Shown: positions 11,477-24,082, counted from the stretch's first letter. The stretch is 64,000 nucleotides of DNA from Medicago truncatula (GCF_003473485.1 NC_053043.1:4288001-4352000); one strand, 5' to 3'. The notes: generated from the sequence alone by a model not told the origin. Translations and numbers: made by a program.

Positions 11477-12845
11477 GTTACATGCATAAGAAAATCTTTA
11501 TGCACCGTGCATAAATTCTAGCTCATTAATCGGTAGCCCAACATAATTGCTTCCTACACCCGTAAAGGAAACCAAATGTGGGACCAAACAAAACAAAACA
11601 AAACAAAACAAAACGAACCAAACGCGGAAACAAACTGAATCATCACCATCGTTCATCATCATCACCACCGGAATCTTCAATCTCATCATCAACACCGTCG
11701 TTCATCATCATCACCTAGCTCATTAATCGGTAGCCCAACATAATTGCTTCCTACACCCGTAAAGGAAACCAAATGTGGGACCAAACAAAACAAAACAAAA
11801 CAAAACAAAACGAACCAAACGCGGAAACAAACTGAATCATCACCATCGTTCATCATCATCACCACCGGAATCTTCAATCTCATCATCAACACCGTCGTTC
11901 ATCATCATCACCGTCATTCACCATCATCATCACCATCAATCAAAATTGTATATGTTAGTTGGAAATAGTTTTAGAGTGTTGATTTGGTTCAATGACAGTC
12001 ACAAATGTCCTTATTATAGTATGTTTTGTATAAAATTATGTCAAAACCATTTTGTTGTGGAAATGGTTTCTGTGAGTTATACTCCAAAACCATTAGATGT
12101 ACTTAATGGTTTCCAGCAGGTGAAAAAAAACTAAGGACCTAGAGTCATTGCCATCATTCAGTTTTGGACTGACACAATTAGATGAGGAGGAAAGAAATTA
12201 TTCTTGTAAGTTGTACTCCAAAACCATTTTGCTGTGGAAATTGTTTCTGTGAGTTGTACTCCAAAACCACCAAAATCTCCATCGGCGGTGTCTTCTTCTT
12301 GAATAGTAAATTCATTTTCTAGCAATTCATTTTTTGAGTTTTCACTATAAAGCCACCAAAATCACTAAGCTCAAACACTGTTTCGATCCATCAAGAATCG
12401 AACTGATCAAAGAGAAGGAGGTAGAAAGTTTTTCTGTTCATATCTTAATCCTTAGATCTACGCTTGTTTACTGTTTGTCTTTGAAAAACAATTTTGAAAA
12501 TGAGAAGTAGGAAGAAAATGATTGTTGAATATATAATTTGTTTTTGGAAAGGCGGAGTTTTGAGTTTCGACGCGGTAGTGCCACCACCGGCCACCGCGCC
12601 GGAAAAGCAATTCTCGCTGGAGAAGAAGATATAAGGTGACGCTGGTTTGAATGTCCTAGAGAGAGAAGTGAGCAAAGCATTTTTAGTGAGAGGTTTTTTT
12701 TGTCAAAATGAAGATATACCTCTTTCCTTTATTCCTTGATTTGCTGTAGTTTGAGAAACCTAGGATTATTACACGTGTACACTAGATCTGATGGTTGTGA
12801 AGTGTTTATACAGAGTACATAAGGAAATGTCTTATGCATAATAAC
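11477..12845. mobile_element. Non-autonomous terminal-inverted-repeat element, about 1.37 kb
   Basis: The left terminus (gttacatgcataagaaaat and following) matches the reverse complement of the right terminus (ending cttatgcataataac at 12845) imperfectly over about 40 bp. The shared core is 'atgcataag' followed by 'ttatg'. I could not settle a target duplication, so the superfamily is open. The interior holds a 197-bp tandem duplication and, at 12550-12640, an unusually GC-rich patch (gccaccaccggccaccgcgccgg). That patch could be a captured gene fragment but gives no protein I recognise. Confidence 0.55.
11518..11911. repeat. 197-bp tandem duplication
   Basis: The segment 11518-11714 is repeated at 11715-11911 with, as far as I can compare by eye, no differences. 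Each copy contains an (aaaac)n run and (cat)n-rich sequence. The near-identity indicates a recent event. Confidence 0.9.
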
Positions 12846-13933
12846 TTTTGCCCATGTTATCTACTCTATTGACATATGTTTAAACATTTTCTTAATTAAT
12901 CGCGGTTGCCTTGAAATTATTTCCTATGTTAAATAAATGGAATAAAATGACTATATGAATAATAATAATATTTTGATTGAATTACCCATTTTTACGTTTA
13001 AAATATAAAGTAAAAAAAAAAGTTAAATAAAAGTGGAAAGACTTGAATTTAAAAAAATAAATGCAAAAGGAAGGAAGAGAGAGAGAGGGAGAGAGGGTGA
13101 GAGAAAAGTGATAACATAATGTCATCTACCTAGTCCAAGTATTATGAGACCTGAACTTGACCTTCACATATAATCATTTTAATGAAGCTTATAGTATATC
13201 CTTAACTAGACAAATCTAAAGTTCCGCTCAAGTGAACCATAAATGGTGGAAATTTGTCATAAGGGACTCGTATTTGTCAGGTGTTTTATACTTGTTCTGA
13301 ACTTGGTATCGATCCAATACTTATGTGCTACTTACTGCACAAAGAGCTTTGTACTCTGATCAAGTCTACTTTGTAATCTCATATGGAACTTGCTCTACCG
13401 TAAATGATAATAGTTCTGCCATGTCAAAAACTTCTTGTATGCACTACATTAATTATGTATACATCGATTAGTTTACACCAGATCATTAAGGAGAAGGGGA
13501 GAACCATCCTCTGTTGTTAATGAAATAACTCTGTCGTATAGAAAAAACCTACTGCATACACTACGTTGATTGAACATACATCAATTTGGTTTGCATCATA
13601 ACAAAATTGATTGTATTGAAGTCGAATACTACTACATTCACTCTTTTTAAATGTCGTTTATAATTTTTTACAAGTACAAAAACAACTCATAAATGCTGTT
13701 GCTTTTGATAATATTATTTATATTCTACTTATAGGTTACGTTAATATATGCTCTTAAAGACACATGTTAAAGATTTTATAAATAGAAATGTTAAATTGTG
13801 TCCTTAAGGTAATGAGTCCAAATTGTTAGAATTCATGCATTGAATTTAATTTTTTAACTTTTAATTAATTGAATATACAAATTTTAAAAGAATATTTTTA
13901 TTTTTGGGTTGCATAACATGTTCCCTTATGATA
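12846..13933. other. Intergenic with imperfect internal repeats
   Basis: No gene. A GA-rich simple repeat lies at about 13070-13105. At about 13410-13620 two imperfect copies of a unit of roughly 125 bp recur (phrases 'catgcactacattaattatg' and 'catacactacgttgattg'). Origin unknown. Confidence 0.4.
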
Positions 13934-14228
13934 CTTCCTCCGTCTCATTTTAACTGAGTCTTTTGCTCATTTTACGTTTATTAAGAAAAAAGTGTATAAG
14001 TAAAAGAGAGAGAAAAATGGTTTTGAATGCCCTTATCAAGTATTGGTGCATTCCTCTTTATCATAAATGTAAAATAGAATATATTGAATTGAGAGTGGTA
14101 AAAGTAGTATAAATTAGAGTTGTAATTGAAAAAAAAAAGTATTAATATTGTATTGAAAATTGAAATGAATCAATTTTTTCGGACTATAGTTTTTTGAAAA
14201 TTGCTCACTTATTATGGGACGGAGGGAG
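13934..14228. mobile_element. Stowaway-like MITE (Tc1/mariner type)
   Basis: The termini cttcctccgtctcatttt and (reverse complement of the right end) ctccctccgtcccataat are imperfect inverted repeats. TA flanks both sides (13932-13933 and 14229-14230). The termini and TA duplication are characteristic of plant Stowaway elements. Length is 295 bp, with no coding content. Confidence 0.85.
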
Positions 14229-14688
14229 TACAAGTTAGTATAACCCTTTTATTAATAACAAATATTTATTGTTGAGAAAAATTAATTTTTAAAAACAAAA
14301 TTTTCATCTTAAATTCCTTAGCATGTACATTTCCGTTTACTTAACTGCTTTTAATTATTTATTATCTCATTTACTCTATTTTTCTAAGGATCTTGTTAAC
14401 TTGTGTCTAAGAAACTAAATGTAGAAATTTAACTTTAAAAATTGTGCTTTCATAACCTTAAAATCTTAAAAACTTATATTTTTAATATAATATTTATTAT
14501 TTAATTCTATTTCAAGATATTTATCTTGTGTTCTAAAGGTACAAGTTAACATCTTTTTTTTTTTTTTAATTGCAATAAATAGTTAAAGTATGATTGAGAA
14601 ATCTATATTTATTGTGCATTGAACTTTGAAAATAATTCTTACTATAAATTAGAACAAATTTTTTTAGTGATGAACAAAGAGAGGACTA

Positions 14689-14810
14689 CCTCCGTTTTTC
14701 AATTATAAACAAATTTAACTTTTTAAATTCATTTAATTGATGATGTATCTGATCACTAATATGAATGAATCTAAAAAGTCAAATTTACTTGCAATTAACA
14801 ACCGAGGGAG
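14689..14810. mobile_element. Short Stowaway-like MITE
   Basis: A 122-bp element flanked by TA. The left arm cctccgtttttcaattataa and the right arm (reverse complement ctccctcggttgttaattgc) pair over about 45 bp, leaving a small loop. Confidence 0.8.
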
Positions 14811-15502
14811 TATATAGTTGCAACATCTGTCTTTTTATTTTGTTGAGTGGAGCGGTAACATGGTGTCATATTTGTATCAAATTGACGGACAATATATTGA
14901 ATGACCAAATTAATTAATACTACTGTTAGTAAGTTGTCAAATTGAGTATAGTAAATAACTTTGGCAGAATCATAAATAAAGCCACATCAATGAACCAAAA
15001 GAAGCATGACAGTAAAGCCAGCAAGCAGTTTGGGCACCATGCTTGCATACTTTGCAACCGGCAATTTCATCAACACAAAGAAGAAGAGAAGGGTATATAT
15101 GTAAATTAAGTATGTCTATATAGATCGACAATAGTAGTATAAAGACCCACTGAAAAGAGTAAGGTCTTTATCAGAAACCATCAATAGCGAAGAGCCCAAA
15201 ACCCAGCCTCAGAAACAACAGTATAATAGAGCCAGCCAGGTCTAGGGCTCAGTCAGTGAAGTATAGTACCCTACTTACTACTACCCTCCAACTATGTGGT
15301 TGTGAACTGTGGGCCCTACCCTACCCTTAGTTGAATAACCCGGACATAACGGGGTACCATTCACTGCATAACCGGTTAAACCGCTGCATCTTGCTTTTAT
15401 CCTAATCTGGAAACTCCAAAACCCTTTTACTTCACGCTCCTTCTATTAGAGCGTAGCGTCTGTGTGCTTCTATGTTCAAAAATATCTATCATAATAGGTT
15501 TG

Positions 15503-15542
15503 AAATGTGACAAAAGTGTTATCAAAAAAATGTGACAAAAGT
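15503..15542 (+). repeat. Micro-insertion with A-run and 15-bp direct repeats
   Basis: aaatgtgacaaaagt at 15503-15517 and 15528-15542 flanks ten bases (gttatcaaaa). Confidence 0.65.
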
Positions 15543-15999
15543 ATCTCTATGGCCATGTTCCATTCATGTTGCTGCTGGTTTCTCTAACGTGACGTAAAGT
15601 ATCACTAGGTTTAATTATACAGATAATATAAACAATTGCAGTGTAATGTTTAATCATTTGCATTCATACCTAGCTACTTATAAGCACATTATTTGCTAAA
15701 AACAAAATAAATTATTTCTTTACATATGACTACTGTCGTTTTATTATATTATTTGCTTGTGTATATATTCTCCTTTTGTCACTTATATGTGACATAAGAT
15801 ATACACTCAATGTTGCAAGAATGTGATGGACTCATGCTAGATACGATGTGCTTACAGCAATAATTTCTATTTATGGTATCGCATTCATCTATGGATGTTG
15901 AGACAAATGTTTGATGTGCATCCAATTTTTTAAGGTCGTCACACTCGCATATACTAAATGCGAAAAAGAGAGATATTATTATTGGTTAAGTAATTCATT

Positions 16000-16250
16000 A
16001 TTGGTTAGAATTAGTTTTATCTTTGCTTAATAGTTTGTTTAGATACTTGCATGTGAAGTAACTAACTATTGTTACTTGCACGTGAAGTTAAGAGTTTGTT
16101 ATGGTTTGTTTCACTGGTTTGTTAGATCAATTGATGTATATATAGCTTCATATACCTTGTAAATAAGTATTCCAATTCATTCAATAAAATTACACAAGTC
16201 TTTTATTCATACCTCTCTTTCTATCAAAACCATAGAAACCCTGGAATCTC
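16000..16250 (+). mobile_element. Probable LTR-retrotransposon LTR remnant
   Basis: The order of signals resembles a plant Copia-type LTR: a TATA-like 'tgtatatatagc' at about 16134, then 'aagtattccaattcattcaataaaatt' with a polyadenylation-like AATAAA, then a pyrimidine-rich end. I could not define TG/CA borders or a target duplication, so this stays tentative. Confidence 0.35.
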
Positions 16251-16501
16251 AATTCCATCTTCTTCAATTGAACACAGTTTTAAATGTTGGTTTCATTCAA
16301 TTTTCATACATTGTTCCATCAATTATACGATAAATATGTGTCTGGACATATCAAATGCAGTCATTATTCTTTAAAAAAAATACAGTCATTCTTTTCAATT
16401 ATAAGAGTTGCACTTAAGAGACGAATGTGTGTAACTCATATGACACAATGACTTCTAGTTTGTTTTGTAGTTGCTAAACACAAAATCAACATTCTAATAT
16501 G

Positions 16502-16664
16502 AGAAATGATATTTTAACAGTCATTTTTAAATAATTTTTGGGACAACTCTCTCTCATACTCTCATTGTACTTTTATTCTTTCTCTTTTTCTCTCTATTAT
16601 TATTGTCTAAAAAGAAGGGAGAAAAAAAGTTGTCACTAAAAATTGATTGTCAAAATATCATTCC
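16502..16664. mobile_element. Small foldback MITE
   Basis: gaaatgatattttaacagtca on the left pairs with tgattgtcaaaatatcattcc on the right. Inner blocks gggacaactctc and the reverse complement of gagaaaaaaagttgtc also pair. About 163 bp, non-coding. A related, more degraded sequence occurs near 50764-50877. Confidence 0.6.
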
Positions 16665-16964
16665 TTTTATAATTCATGTATGTGCGTGCACAATGTGTCT
16701 TTGGGTTTTGGTGACAAAAATTTATTTTGAACAGTCGTAGTTAACTTTTTTTTCTTGCAAATATATCAAACAAATTTTGCAAATTTAAAAAAAAAAAAAA
16801 AAACATAAAGAAATAAATAAGGCTAAATGTGAAAATTAGAGATAATTTTTTTTTGAAATATCTCAAAATTTTCGACAAAATGAGACTCATTCAATTAATG
16901 ATGTATGTGGTTCAAACGGAGGGAGTATATGTTAATGATGCTATTATTAAAAATAGGATAATGC

Positions 16965-17945
16965 TGACCAGTGTCTTAAGGGCAATGGTAAAGCATAGTA
17001 AAATAAGTAAGTTTTCATTAAAAAGTGAGAATTGTTGTTGACACATGTTGTTTGGCTGAGAAACACGAGTAAATTACTCAAATACCCATCGGCAGTTAAC
17101 TGCCGAATTCTGAAGAAACCGATTGCAGTTAACTACCAAAAAAAACCTCGACAGTTAACTGCCGAAATTCAGTTTCACCCATCGGCACTTAAGTACCGTA
17201 AAAACTGGAAACCATTTCGTTCAATTAGATCCATGAACGATGCATATAAGTGATGCCAATAACATATATGGATAATGTCTTTCCACAAATTTTCATATTT
17301 TTCTAATATTTAAGTACAATTGTTACTATATTGCCTCAAAATAAACAAAAGTTATTAGATCCATGAACTACATATAATTCTCTGTGTCGATTTGGTATTA
17401 TATAGCCATTGAGGAGTAATTAATTTATTTTGGCATGAGTCGGAGTTCAAAAACATCATAGAGTCAACTTGCATGTATGCCAATTTTAGATTAGATAGTA
17501 TATGCACTACAATTCCTGAATCATGAATCAGATGATGCGTGTCCATGAAAGATAAGATGCAGAGAATTCTTGAATCATGAGTCACATGCTGGTGCTGCGT
17601 GTCCATGAAAGGCAAGATGTGGAGAATTAGATAAAATGATTATGTCAAAATGGTACAAACCATGAGCTTCTTGTGGGTTTTGTGAACGAAATTGAATTTC
17701 GGCAGTTAACTGCCGAGGTTTTCATCGGAAGTTAACTGCAGCTGGTTTCTTTAGAATTCGGCAGTTAACTGTCGAGGGGTATTTGAGTAATTTACTAGTG
17801 TTTCTCAGCCAAAGAACATGTGTCAACAACAATTCTCTTAAAAAGTTGTATAATCATTACTTTATTAAAAATAAATCTTATATTTTAAAAAAAAAAATCT
17901 ATTTATAAATTCCTTAACAGTTGTCATGAGGACACTGATTGGTAA
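16965..17945. mobile_element. Foldback element with long inverted arms and repeated palindromes
   Basis: The inner arms 17027-17172 and 17698-17837 are inverted copies of each other over about 140 bp, at an identity I judge to be high. Outside them, weaker complementarity extends to 'gaccagtgtc' (left) and 'gacactgattgg' (right). The arms contain several copies or near-copies of the palindrome cggcagttaactgccg (17090-17105, 17149-17164, 17700-17715, 17760-17775). The loop (17173-17697) holds an imperfect tandem repeat of about 60 bp at 17516-17637. A transcript through it would form a long hairpin. Confidence 0.75.
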
Positions 17946-18043
17946 AACACTTAAAAATATATTATTTGTCTTTGGTATTGAATATAGATATTGTTAGAAA
18001 GCCACTTTTTTTCAAATTGAGTTTCATACACTCAAATCTATAC

Positions 18044-18085
18044 CATACAATCATAATTTTTTTTTAGGGTTTCATACAATCATAA
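18044..18085 (-). repeat. Micro-insertion with T-run and 13-bp direct repeats
   Basis: catacaatcataa at 18044-18056 and 18073-18085 flanks a 16-base insert of nine T followed by agggttt. Confidence 0.65.
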
Positions 18086-19622
18086 GTTATTTTACCATAA
18101 CTACATTACAATATATTTTTTAGAAATACAATGATTTAAAGTGTAGGCATGAAAATAGAATATCTAGTAACTTTATATTGTTGTATAAATATAGTTTTTA
18201 TGAATTAGATTCCCAGGCATGTGACAATCACAGGAAAAGCATATGTGCATGCCAAATTGCCTTAAATCATAACACCACTTTCATCCAAACCTTTAACCAA
18301 AGACACATACATGTTCCAAATACAAACACCTTCCTTCACCACTTGCCCCCACAATCAATTCAACTCAATTGAATTCAAAGGCTGCAAGCTGCATGATTTT
18401 ACAATACATCACCCAACCAAACCCCACACTTTATATTATTTCTCCCTATACATCCTATACCTATATATCTATCATTAACCACTCTCACTATAATATGCAT
18501 CTTCCATAAACTCTTTCATTTTCTTATCTTACCAAAACAAGGTCACTCTACTTCCACAACCGTGAACCTGGTCCCACCACATGCAAAGTGTAGGTCCCAT
18601 TAAGCACACCATGACATGAAATCTTGAATAGAGCGTATATTGCACGCGTTGTAAAGTGTGGTTATGATAAGAATGGACAGAGAGTTTAGGACAGAAACCC
18701 TCGACTTTTACGCGAGTGTTGTCTCTCTTTTTTCTCTCTCTAACACTTTCATTCATCGTACTTTAGTCATGTCATAATACACGTCTTATCTGCACGCGCC
18801 CCAACGTTGTTGTTTTCGTACGACCAACGGTTGATCACAACCACGTGTCATGTTGTGAAGGGTGTGCCCGTTGGTGAGGGGTGTTTTGGTAATTGTGAAT
18901 AAGTGGGACCTAGTTGGAGAGTTGCCAAAAGGAACTAGACCGGTCTTTGTCTCAATCAGAGGGGGTGTCGGCTACCGTCAAGTGGGTTATGAAATCGGAC
19001 GGTGAGGATTGTTTGAAAGTGAATTAAAAGCATCTTCTTAAGATAAGACCCACCCAGTCTCTGTATGGGAACGTGATACCTGGAATACAGAGAGAGACCC
19101 CAAAAAGGATGGATTTTTCTGTGTTACGTGACACTGCACCCTCTGCCTCCTGCTGCTCCACCTTTTTGGTGCGAGACTCTATTTCGAGTAGTATTTTTAA
19201 TTTTATTTTTTAGGTAAACCAAAGATATTTGACATGTGTATTTAACTCAGTTGATAAGTGTCTGATCCAAAATTTTAGGATTTATTGGTTCCATAACACA
19301 TTACTCCATAATATTAAGTGTGATCCAAAAACACTAAAATCATGGTTGAAAATTTTGGAGAATTGAAAGCTACATGTTGAAACTTCAAAAAATTACAATG
19401 AAAGAGTTTCAAATTTAATTTTTTTTTATCAAATAGTCTAACAAATAGAAATTCATTTTTAAATCAGTCTCAATGGAGATACTCATTTTTGAATACTTAA
19501 ATAGGTAATCAAGATCATCTCCATTTATTAATTTCTTCAATTTAAAGAGATAAAGACACAAATAAGTTTGAAAATAATGATTACAAAGTAGTGAGATCCA
19601 CTTAATGGTAGAACCAACTACA
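18086..19622. other. Long gene-less spacer with a GC-richer core
   Basis: No open frame with a recognisable domain on either strand. The segment 18480-19180 is less AT-rich than its surroundings, carries few obvious transposon marks, and contains a G-box-type cacgtg at about 18842. It could be a promoter-like or non-coding-RNA locus, or the relic of a lost gene. Nothing in the sequence decides between these. Confidence 0.35.
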
Positions 19623-19624
19623 TA

Positions 19625-19902
19625 CTCTCTCTGTTTCAAAATGAGTGTCGTTCTAACTAATTGTTCACATATTAATGAATGGAATAAAATAGAAATGTTT
19701 TAGCAATTTTACCAAATTATCCTAATCAACTATTAGTTTGTTTTTCATTAAAGAAAAAATAATACTTTGGAAGTAGTGTAACATAGTATTAATTGAATGG
19801 TGCAATTGAAAAGAAAAAATTATTATTGCATTAGAAACTGTAAGTGATATTCATTTTGAAACAATTTTTTTTGACTAAAACGACATTTATTTTGGTACAT
19901 AA
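19625..19902. mobile_element. Stowaway-like MITE, one end eroded
   Basis: The left end ctctctctgtttcaaaatga with gtgtcgtt pairs with the right-hand complement ttgtttcaaaatgaatatcac and aatgtcgtttt. The outermost right bases are degraded, so the right border is approximate. Confidence 0.6.
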
Positions 19903-20218
19903 GAAACAAGAAGGAAAGAAAGTTTATGGAAAAACAGACTTCCATTGTTTGGTTGCTTTGTAAGAGTGGAAAGAAAGTATCTTTTTGATGGGACCCATGT
20001 TCTGAAACTTTCTTTCTCTCCTACAACTAGTTACAAACCCGTGCTTCGCACGGGTTGAATAACGTATTTTTTAAAAATTTAGTTTCGAAGGAGAAATCTT
20101 ATAAATTATGGAAAATTGTTGTCCTTTATCAATGTGAAAATCAAAACTGCGTAAACTAAAATTTTACAACACAGAGCCTAAAACACTACATAAAAAATAA
20201 TATAACAACTATTGTAAT

Positions 20219-21990
20219 CTCTTATTCCTTAAAGTTAACCCGAACGCAAAATTTTGCCCTAGATTTAACCTAACTTCTTTGCTTAATTTTACAGTATTAA
20301 CCCTATTTAATTTAATCAAAATGTTAACGTTAATTGTTAGGGAAATCAAAATAAACAAATCGCTCCTAATTTATCTCCTTAATTTTACTAAAAAAAATTA
20401 TATTAACCCTAGATTTAATTTATGCAAAATATTATCTTTTATTTTTAAATGTTAACCCGTGATGCAATATTTAACCCTAGATTTAACCTAATTTTTTCAT
20501 GTGACTTTACTATATTAACCCTAGATTAGGGATGGCAATGGGTACCCAATGGATAGGGTACTATAGTATCTATCCCCATACCCTCATTTGTAAAAAATGT
20601 CCGTACCCGAGCCCGTACCCTCGTGGGCAACAACTTTAATGCCCTTCCCCATACCCTATGGGCACTTAAGTGCTCATACCCCCACCCATTACCCGCACTT
20701 TCTCTATGAAAAGACAATAAAAAATATCACAATTGAAATAAAACTATGATCCAAAATTATTTAAATCAACTAATAAAATAATACGAATTGTAGTATTTAG
20801 CCAAATAAAAAAACATCCAAAATATCCCTCAAAAATTAAAATAAAAACATTCAAATAATCGTAGTATTTAGGTTTAAACTTAAATAGCTTAGATTTTAGG
20901 TTTAGGTTTAGACTTAAATAGCTAAATAAATTAAATAATTGTACACCAAAAATAAATAAAGTATTTATTATATTATATAAATATGTACATGCGGGTTGCG
21001 GGGCTGGGTAGTATAGTACCTTACCCGTGTCCATACCCATTAAAATTTGCGGGTAATTACCTACCCGTGCCCATATCCATGAAAGCGGGGTTTTACCCTA
21101 CCCATTGTGGGTATTTTTTGCGGGTATCCATCGAGTCTGGGTCCAATTGCCATCCCTACCCTAGATTTAATTTATGCAAAATGTCATCTCTTATTTCTAA
21201 ATGTTAATCCTTGATGCAATATTAACCCTAGATTTAACATATTTTTTCGCGTGACTTTACTATATTAACCTTATATTTAATTTATGCAAAATGTCATCTC
21301 TAATTTTAACCTAATTTTTCCCTCCACACTTTTGCATTTAATGTTTATCTAAAGTAAAATAAAATGATGTTCCCAATTATATGTTGTTTTTTTGAAAAGG
21401 AATAACCGTTAACCCGTCTCGCTATACTTAATCTAATCTCTTACTTATAAATGTTAATCCCTCTTGCTATACTTAACCTATTTTATTTCTTAAAGTTAAC
21501 CCGAACTCAAAATTTTGTCCTAGATTTAACCTAACTTCTTTGCTTAATTTTACTGTATTAACCCTATTTAATTAATCCTGTTTAATTTAAATAAAATGTT
21601 AACGTTAATTGTTAGGGAAATCAAAATAAACAAATCGCTCCTAATTTTTCTCTTTAAATTTACTAAACAAATTATATTAACCTTAGATTTAATTTATGCA
21701 AAATGACATCTCTTATTTCTAAATGTTAACCCGAGACGCAATATTAACCCTAGATTTAACCTAATTTTTTCGTGTGACTTTACTACATTAACCCTAGATT
21801 TAATTTATGCAAAATGTCATCTCTTATTTCTAATTGTTAACCCGTGACGCAATATTAACCCTAGATTTAACGTATTTTTTCGCGTGACTTTACTATATTA
21901 ACCCTAGATTTAATTTATGCAAAATGTCAGCTTTAATTTTAACCTAATTTTTCCCTCCAGACTTTTACATTTAATGTTTATCTAAGGTAA
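20219..21990. repeat. Minisatellite of about 110-bp units inside the Helitron
   Basis: Units contain 'attaaccctagatttaattt', 'atgcaaaatgtcatctctta' and 'tgttaacccgtgacgcaata'. They recur at about 20400, 21165, 21270, 21685, 21790 and 21900, partly displaced by a nested element. Spacing between the best copies is near 110 bp. The aaccctag motif resembles a telomere unit, but only one copy occurs per repeat. Confidence 0.75.
20528..21157. mobile_element. TIR element nested in the minisatellite, 10-bp direct repeats
   Basis: Termini AGGGATGGCAAT and ATTGCCATCCCT form 12-bp perfect inverted repeats. accctagatt is present on both sides (20518-20527 and 21158-21167). That could be an 8-bp hAT or a 9-10 bp Mutator-type duplication. 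Because the host sequence is itself repetitive, the length is ambiguous. Interior phrases such as gggtaccc and gcgggtaattacctacccg add further self-complementarity. Confidence 0.75.
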
Positions 21991-24019
21991 AATAATAACC
22001 TTAGATAATCACGGCATAAAAAAAATTCTTCGAAAGAAAAGATGTTAAAACAACGGAACATTGTGATTCATCATAAAATATGTATGAGCTGATTTAGAGA
22101 TCATATAATCAGTTTATGAGATTAGGAATTGACATAATTTTTAGGATGAAAACAATTGAAACTAATGAGAGTGATTGTTTTGCGCTTTCCTTTTAGAATT
22201 GTTCTTGACACCTCGTTTGGGAAATGCTAAACAGGGAAATAACAACAATATTAGTCTAATGCATATTAACATGGATAATGCGAATATAGTTACATATAAT
22301 TTATAAAATAAAGGTAGCATAACTGATTTTAAGCTAAAGAAAATGTATCATGACTTCTAATTTATCTTTCTAAAAAGGCTAGATAAATGCATTCATGTGC
22401 ATTATATGAACCCCGTTGACCAATTAACATTGTTGAAACAGATGGAAATTAAGCATCGCTCCCGCATGTGCATCTATAGCTAGCACCATTTGACAATGAT
22501 GTCTTCGAACATTTGGTGAAACTCTCGTAATATTATCCAAATTGGTTAAGATTGAATTTAGTTGCTTTCCAAATGGTGATGCAATATGTATCCTAACACA
22601 AATATGCACATGAAATAAAGAATAATGCAATATGTATTTTTAATTTGTGCGTAAAAAATTCAAAGAATGTTTGTACATAAAAAAAAAGCAGACCTTGACT
22701 AAGTTTATAAATTCAACAATTGGCCTTACTTGAGACAGATTGAAAAAATCGTTGTACGAAGTACATTGAGAAGAAGTCGAACTCTGACTTAAGTTCTGAC
22801 TGATGCTTTGACTCTAAGCTTGAGAAGTGTTAAGGTCACGACAACAATTCAAGAAACATGGTAAAAAGAAATCAAATTAGATTGTAAAATAATAATTTAC
22901 TCTAACAATGTATTGTGAAATCATAATGCAAACTTACTAAGTCTTAAACTTCTCAACAACCGGATAATGTAGGTTGATGAGCAGCCTCGAACCTGACCAA
23001 TTGTTACATATATTTGGGTTGCCATTGACTACAAAATGGAAGCAAAGAACTCGAGGTAAATAGATGGTAAATGATAAAGCTACGAAATATTTTTCCCATA
23101 GTGTTACATCAACTATATTCTCACTGCATAAGGAAATACATCTTTCAGGTCATTATCAAACTTATACAAAATCCTATTATCTTATGCTGACAAATAAGAA
23201 AATAATACCTTTTATCTTTCAACACAATATTCGTACACAATTTCTTTTTAGTCCCAATTGGAATTATCTTGACAATCTCATGAAGAAGCCCGATGATTTC
23301 TTAAAAAAATTACTATTATAAATGCTGGAATTTATACTATATGATATTATATTTGTTGGTGTCATGGAAACATATATGTTTAGTTTTTTTGAATAAGAAA
23401 AAGATATTGAAATATAATATTAAAAAATAAAGAAAAAGTTCCAAGCGTGAGTTGAAAAGAGGTGTTTGTGAAATAAATTGTGGAGAAGTAGTTTTTTAAA
23501 AGTAACATTCAACAACTTCTGGTCAAAGCTCATTCCATTTAATATTGTGTTTGCCCTAACTTCTCCTTAAAAATGTAGAGAAGTTTGAAAAAAGTCGGGT
23601 CAAACGATACCTTAATCTCCCACAACGGCAATGTAGAAGCAACTGAATTTAGGAGAAAAAATTGAAAAATAGTTAAAAATATAAAAATTGGAAAATAATT
23701 AAAAGTTATTAAAAATAATTAAAAAAATTGGTTAGGGGCAAAAATGAAAATTCATAGGCAATCTTCAAAAAAAAAAAAACTCAGCCAATAATTAATTTAC
23801 CAAATTGCCCTTAATAGGAGCAAAATGGTAAATTCAAAGGACATTTCTTTTAATATAAGTATATAGACGAAGAAAGCTAGGGATTGAGTTTCAAAATTGT
23901 AAAATTACTAAATGGCACACGTTAGAAACCAGTTCAGCAAGAAACAATTGCATGGTATTTGCTTTTTATCTCCCTTCAATTCATTTTGTGTGTCATGATG
24001 AATGCCTCTTCAACTTTCT

Positions 24020-24063
24020 ATGTGTGTACCGTCTTGTCAAAATAATAATAATGTGTGTACCGT
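24020..24063 (+). repeat. Micro-insertion with A-rich tail and 13-bp direct repeats
   Basis: atgtgtgtaccgt at 24020-24032 and 24051-24063 flanks 18 bases (cttgtcaaaataataata). Confidence 0.65.
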
Positions 24064-24082
24064 AAATTTAATATTTGTTATG

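Larger units (their letters stand above)
20027..23867 (-). mobile_element. Non-autonomous Helitron-like element, about 3.84 kb
   Basis: Read on the minus strand, it starts TCTATATACTTATATTAAAA at 23867, a classic plant Helitron 5' terminus. It ends with a GC-rich hairpin (acccgtgcgaagcacgggt, plus-strand 20037-20055) followed 6 bases later by CTAG and host T at 20027. The 5' flanking base is G rather than the expected A, possibly by mutation. I see no Rep/helicase coding, so it is non-autonomous. The interior is dominated by a minisatellite and contains a nested TIR element. Confidence 0.75.

Noticed and set aside
20219..21990. Interstitial telomere (aaccctag)
   Set aside because: The motif appears once per unit of about 110 bp, never as a tandem 7-mer run.
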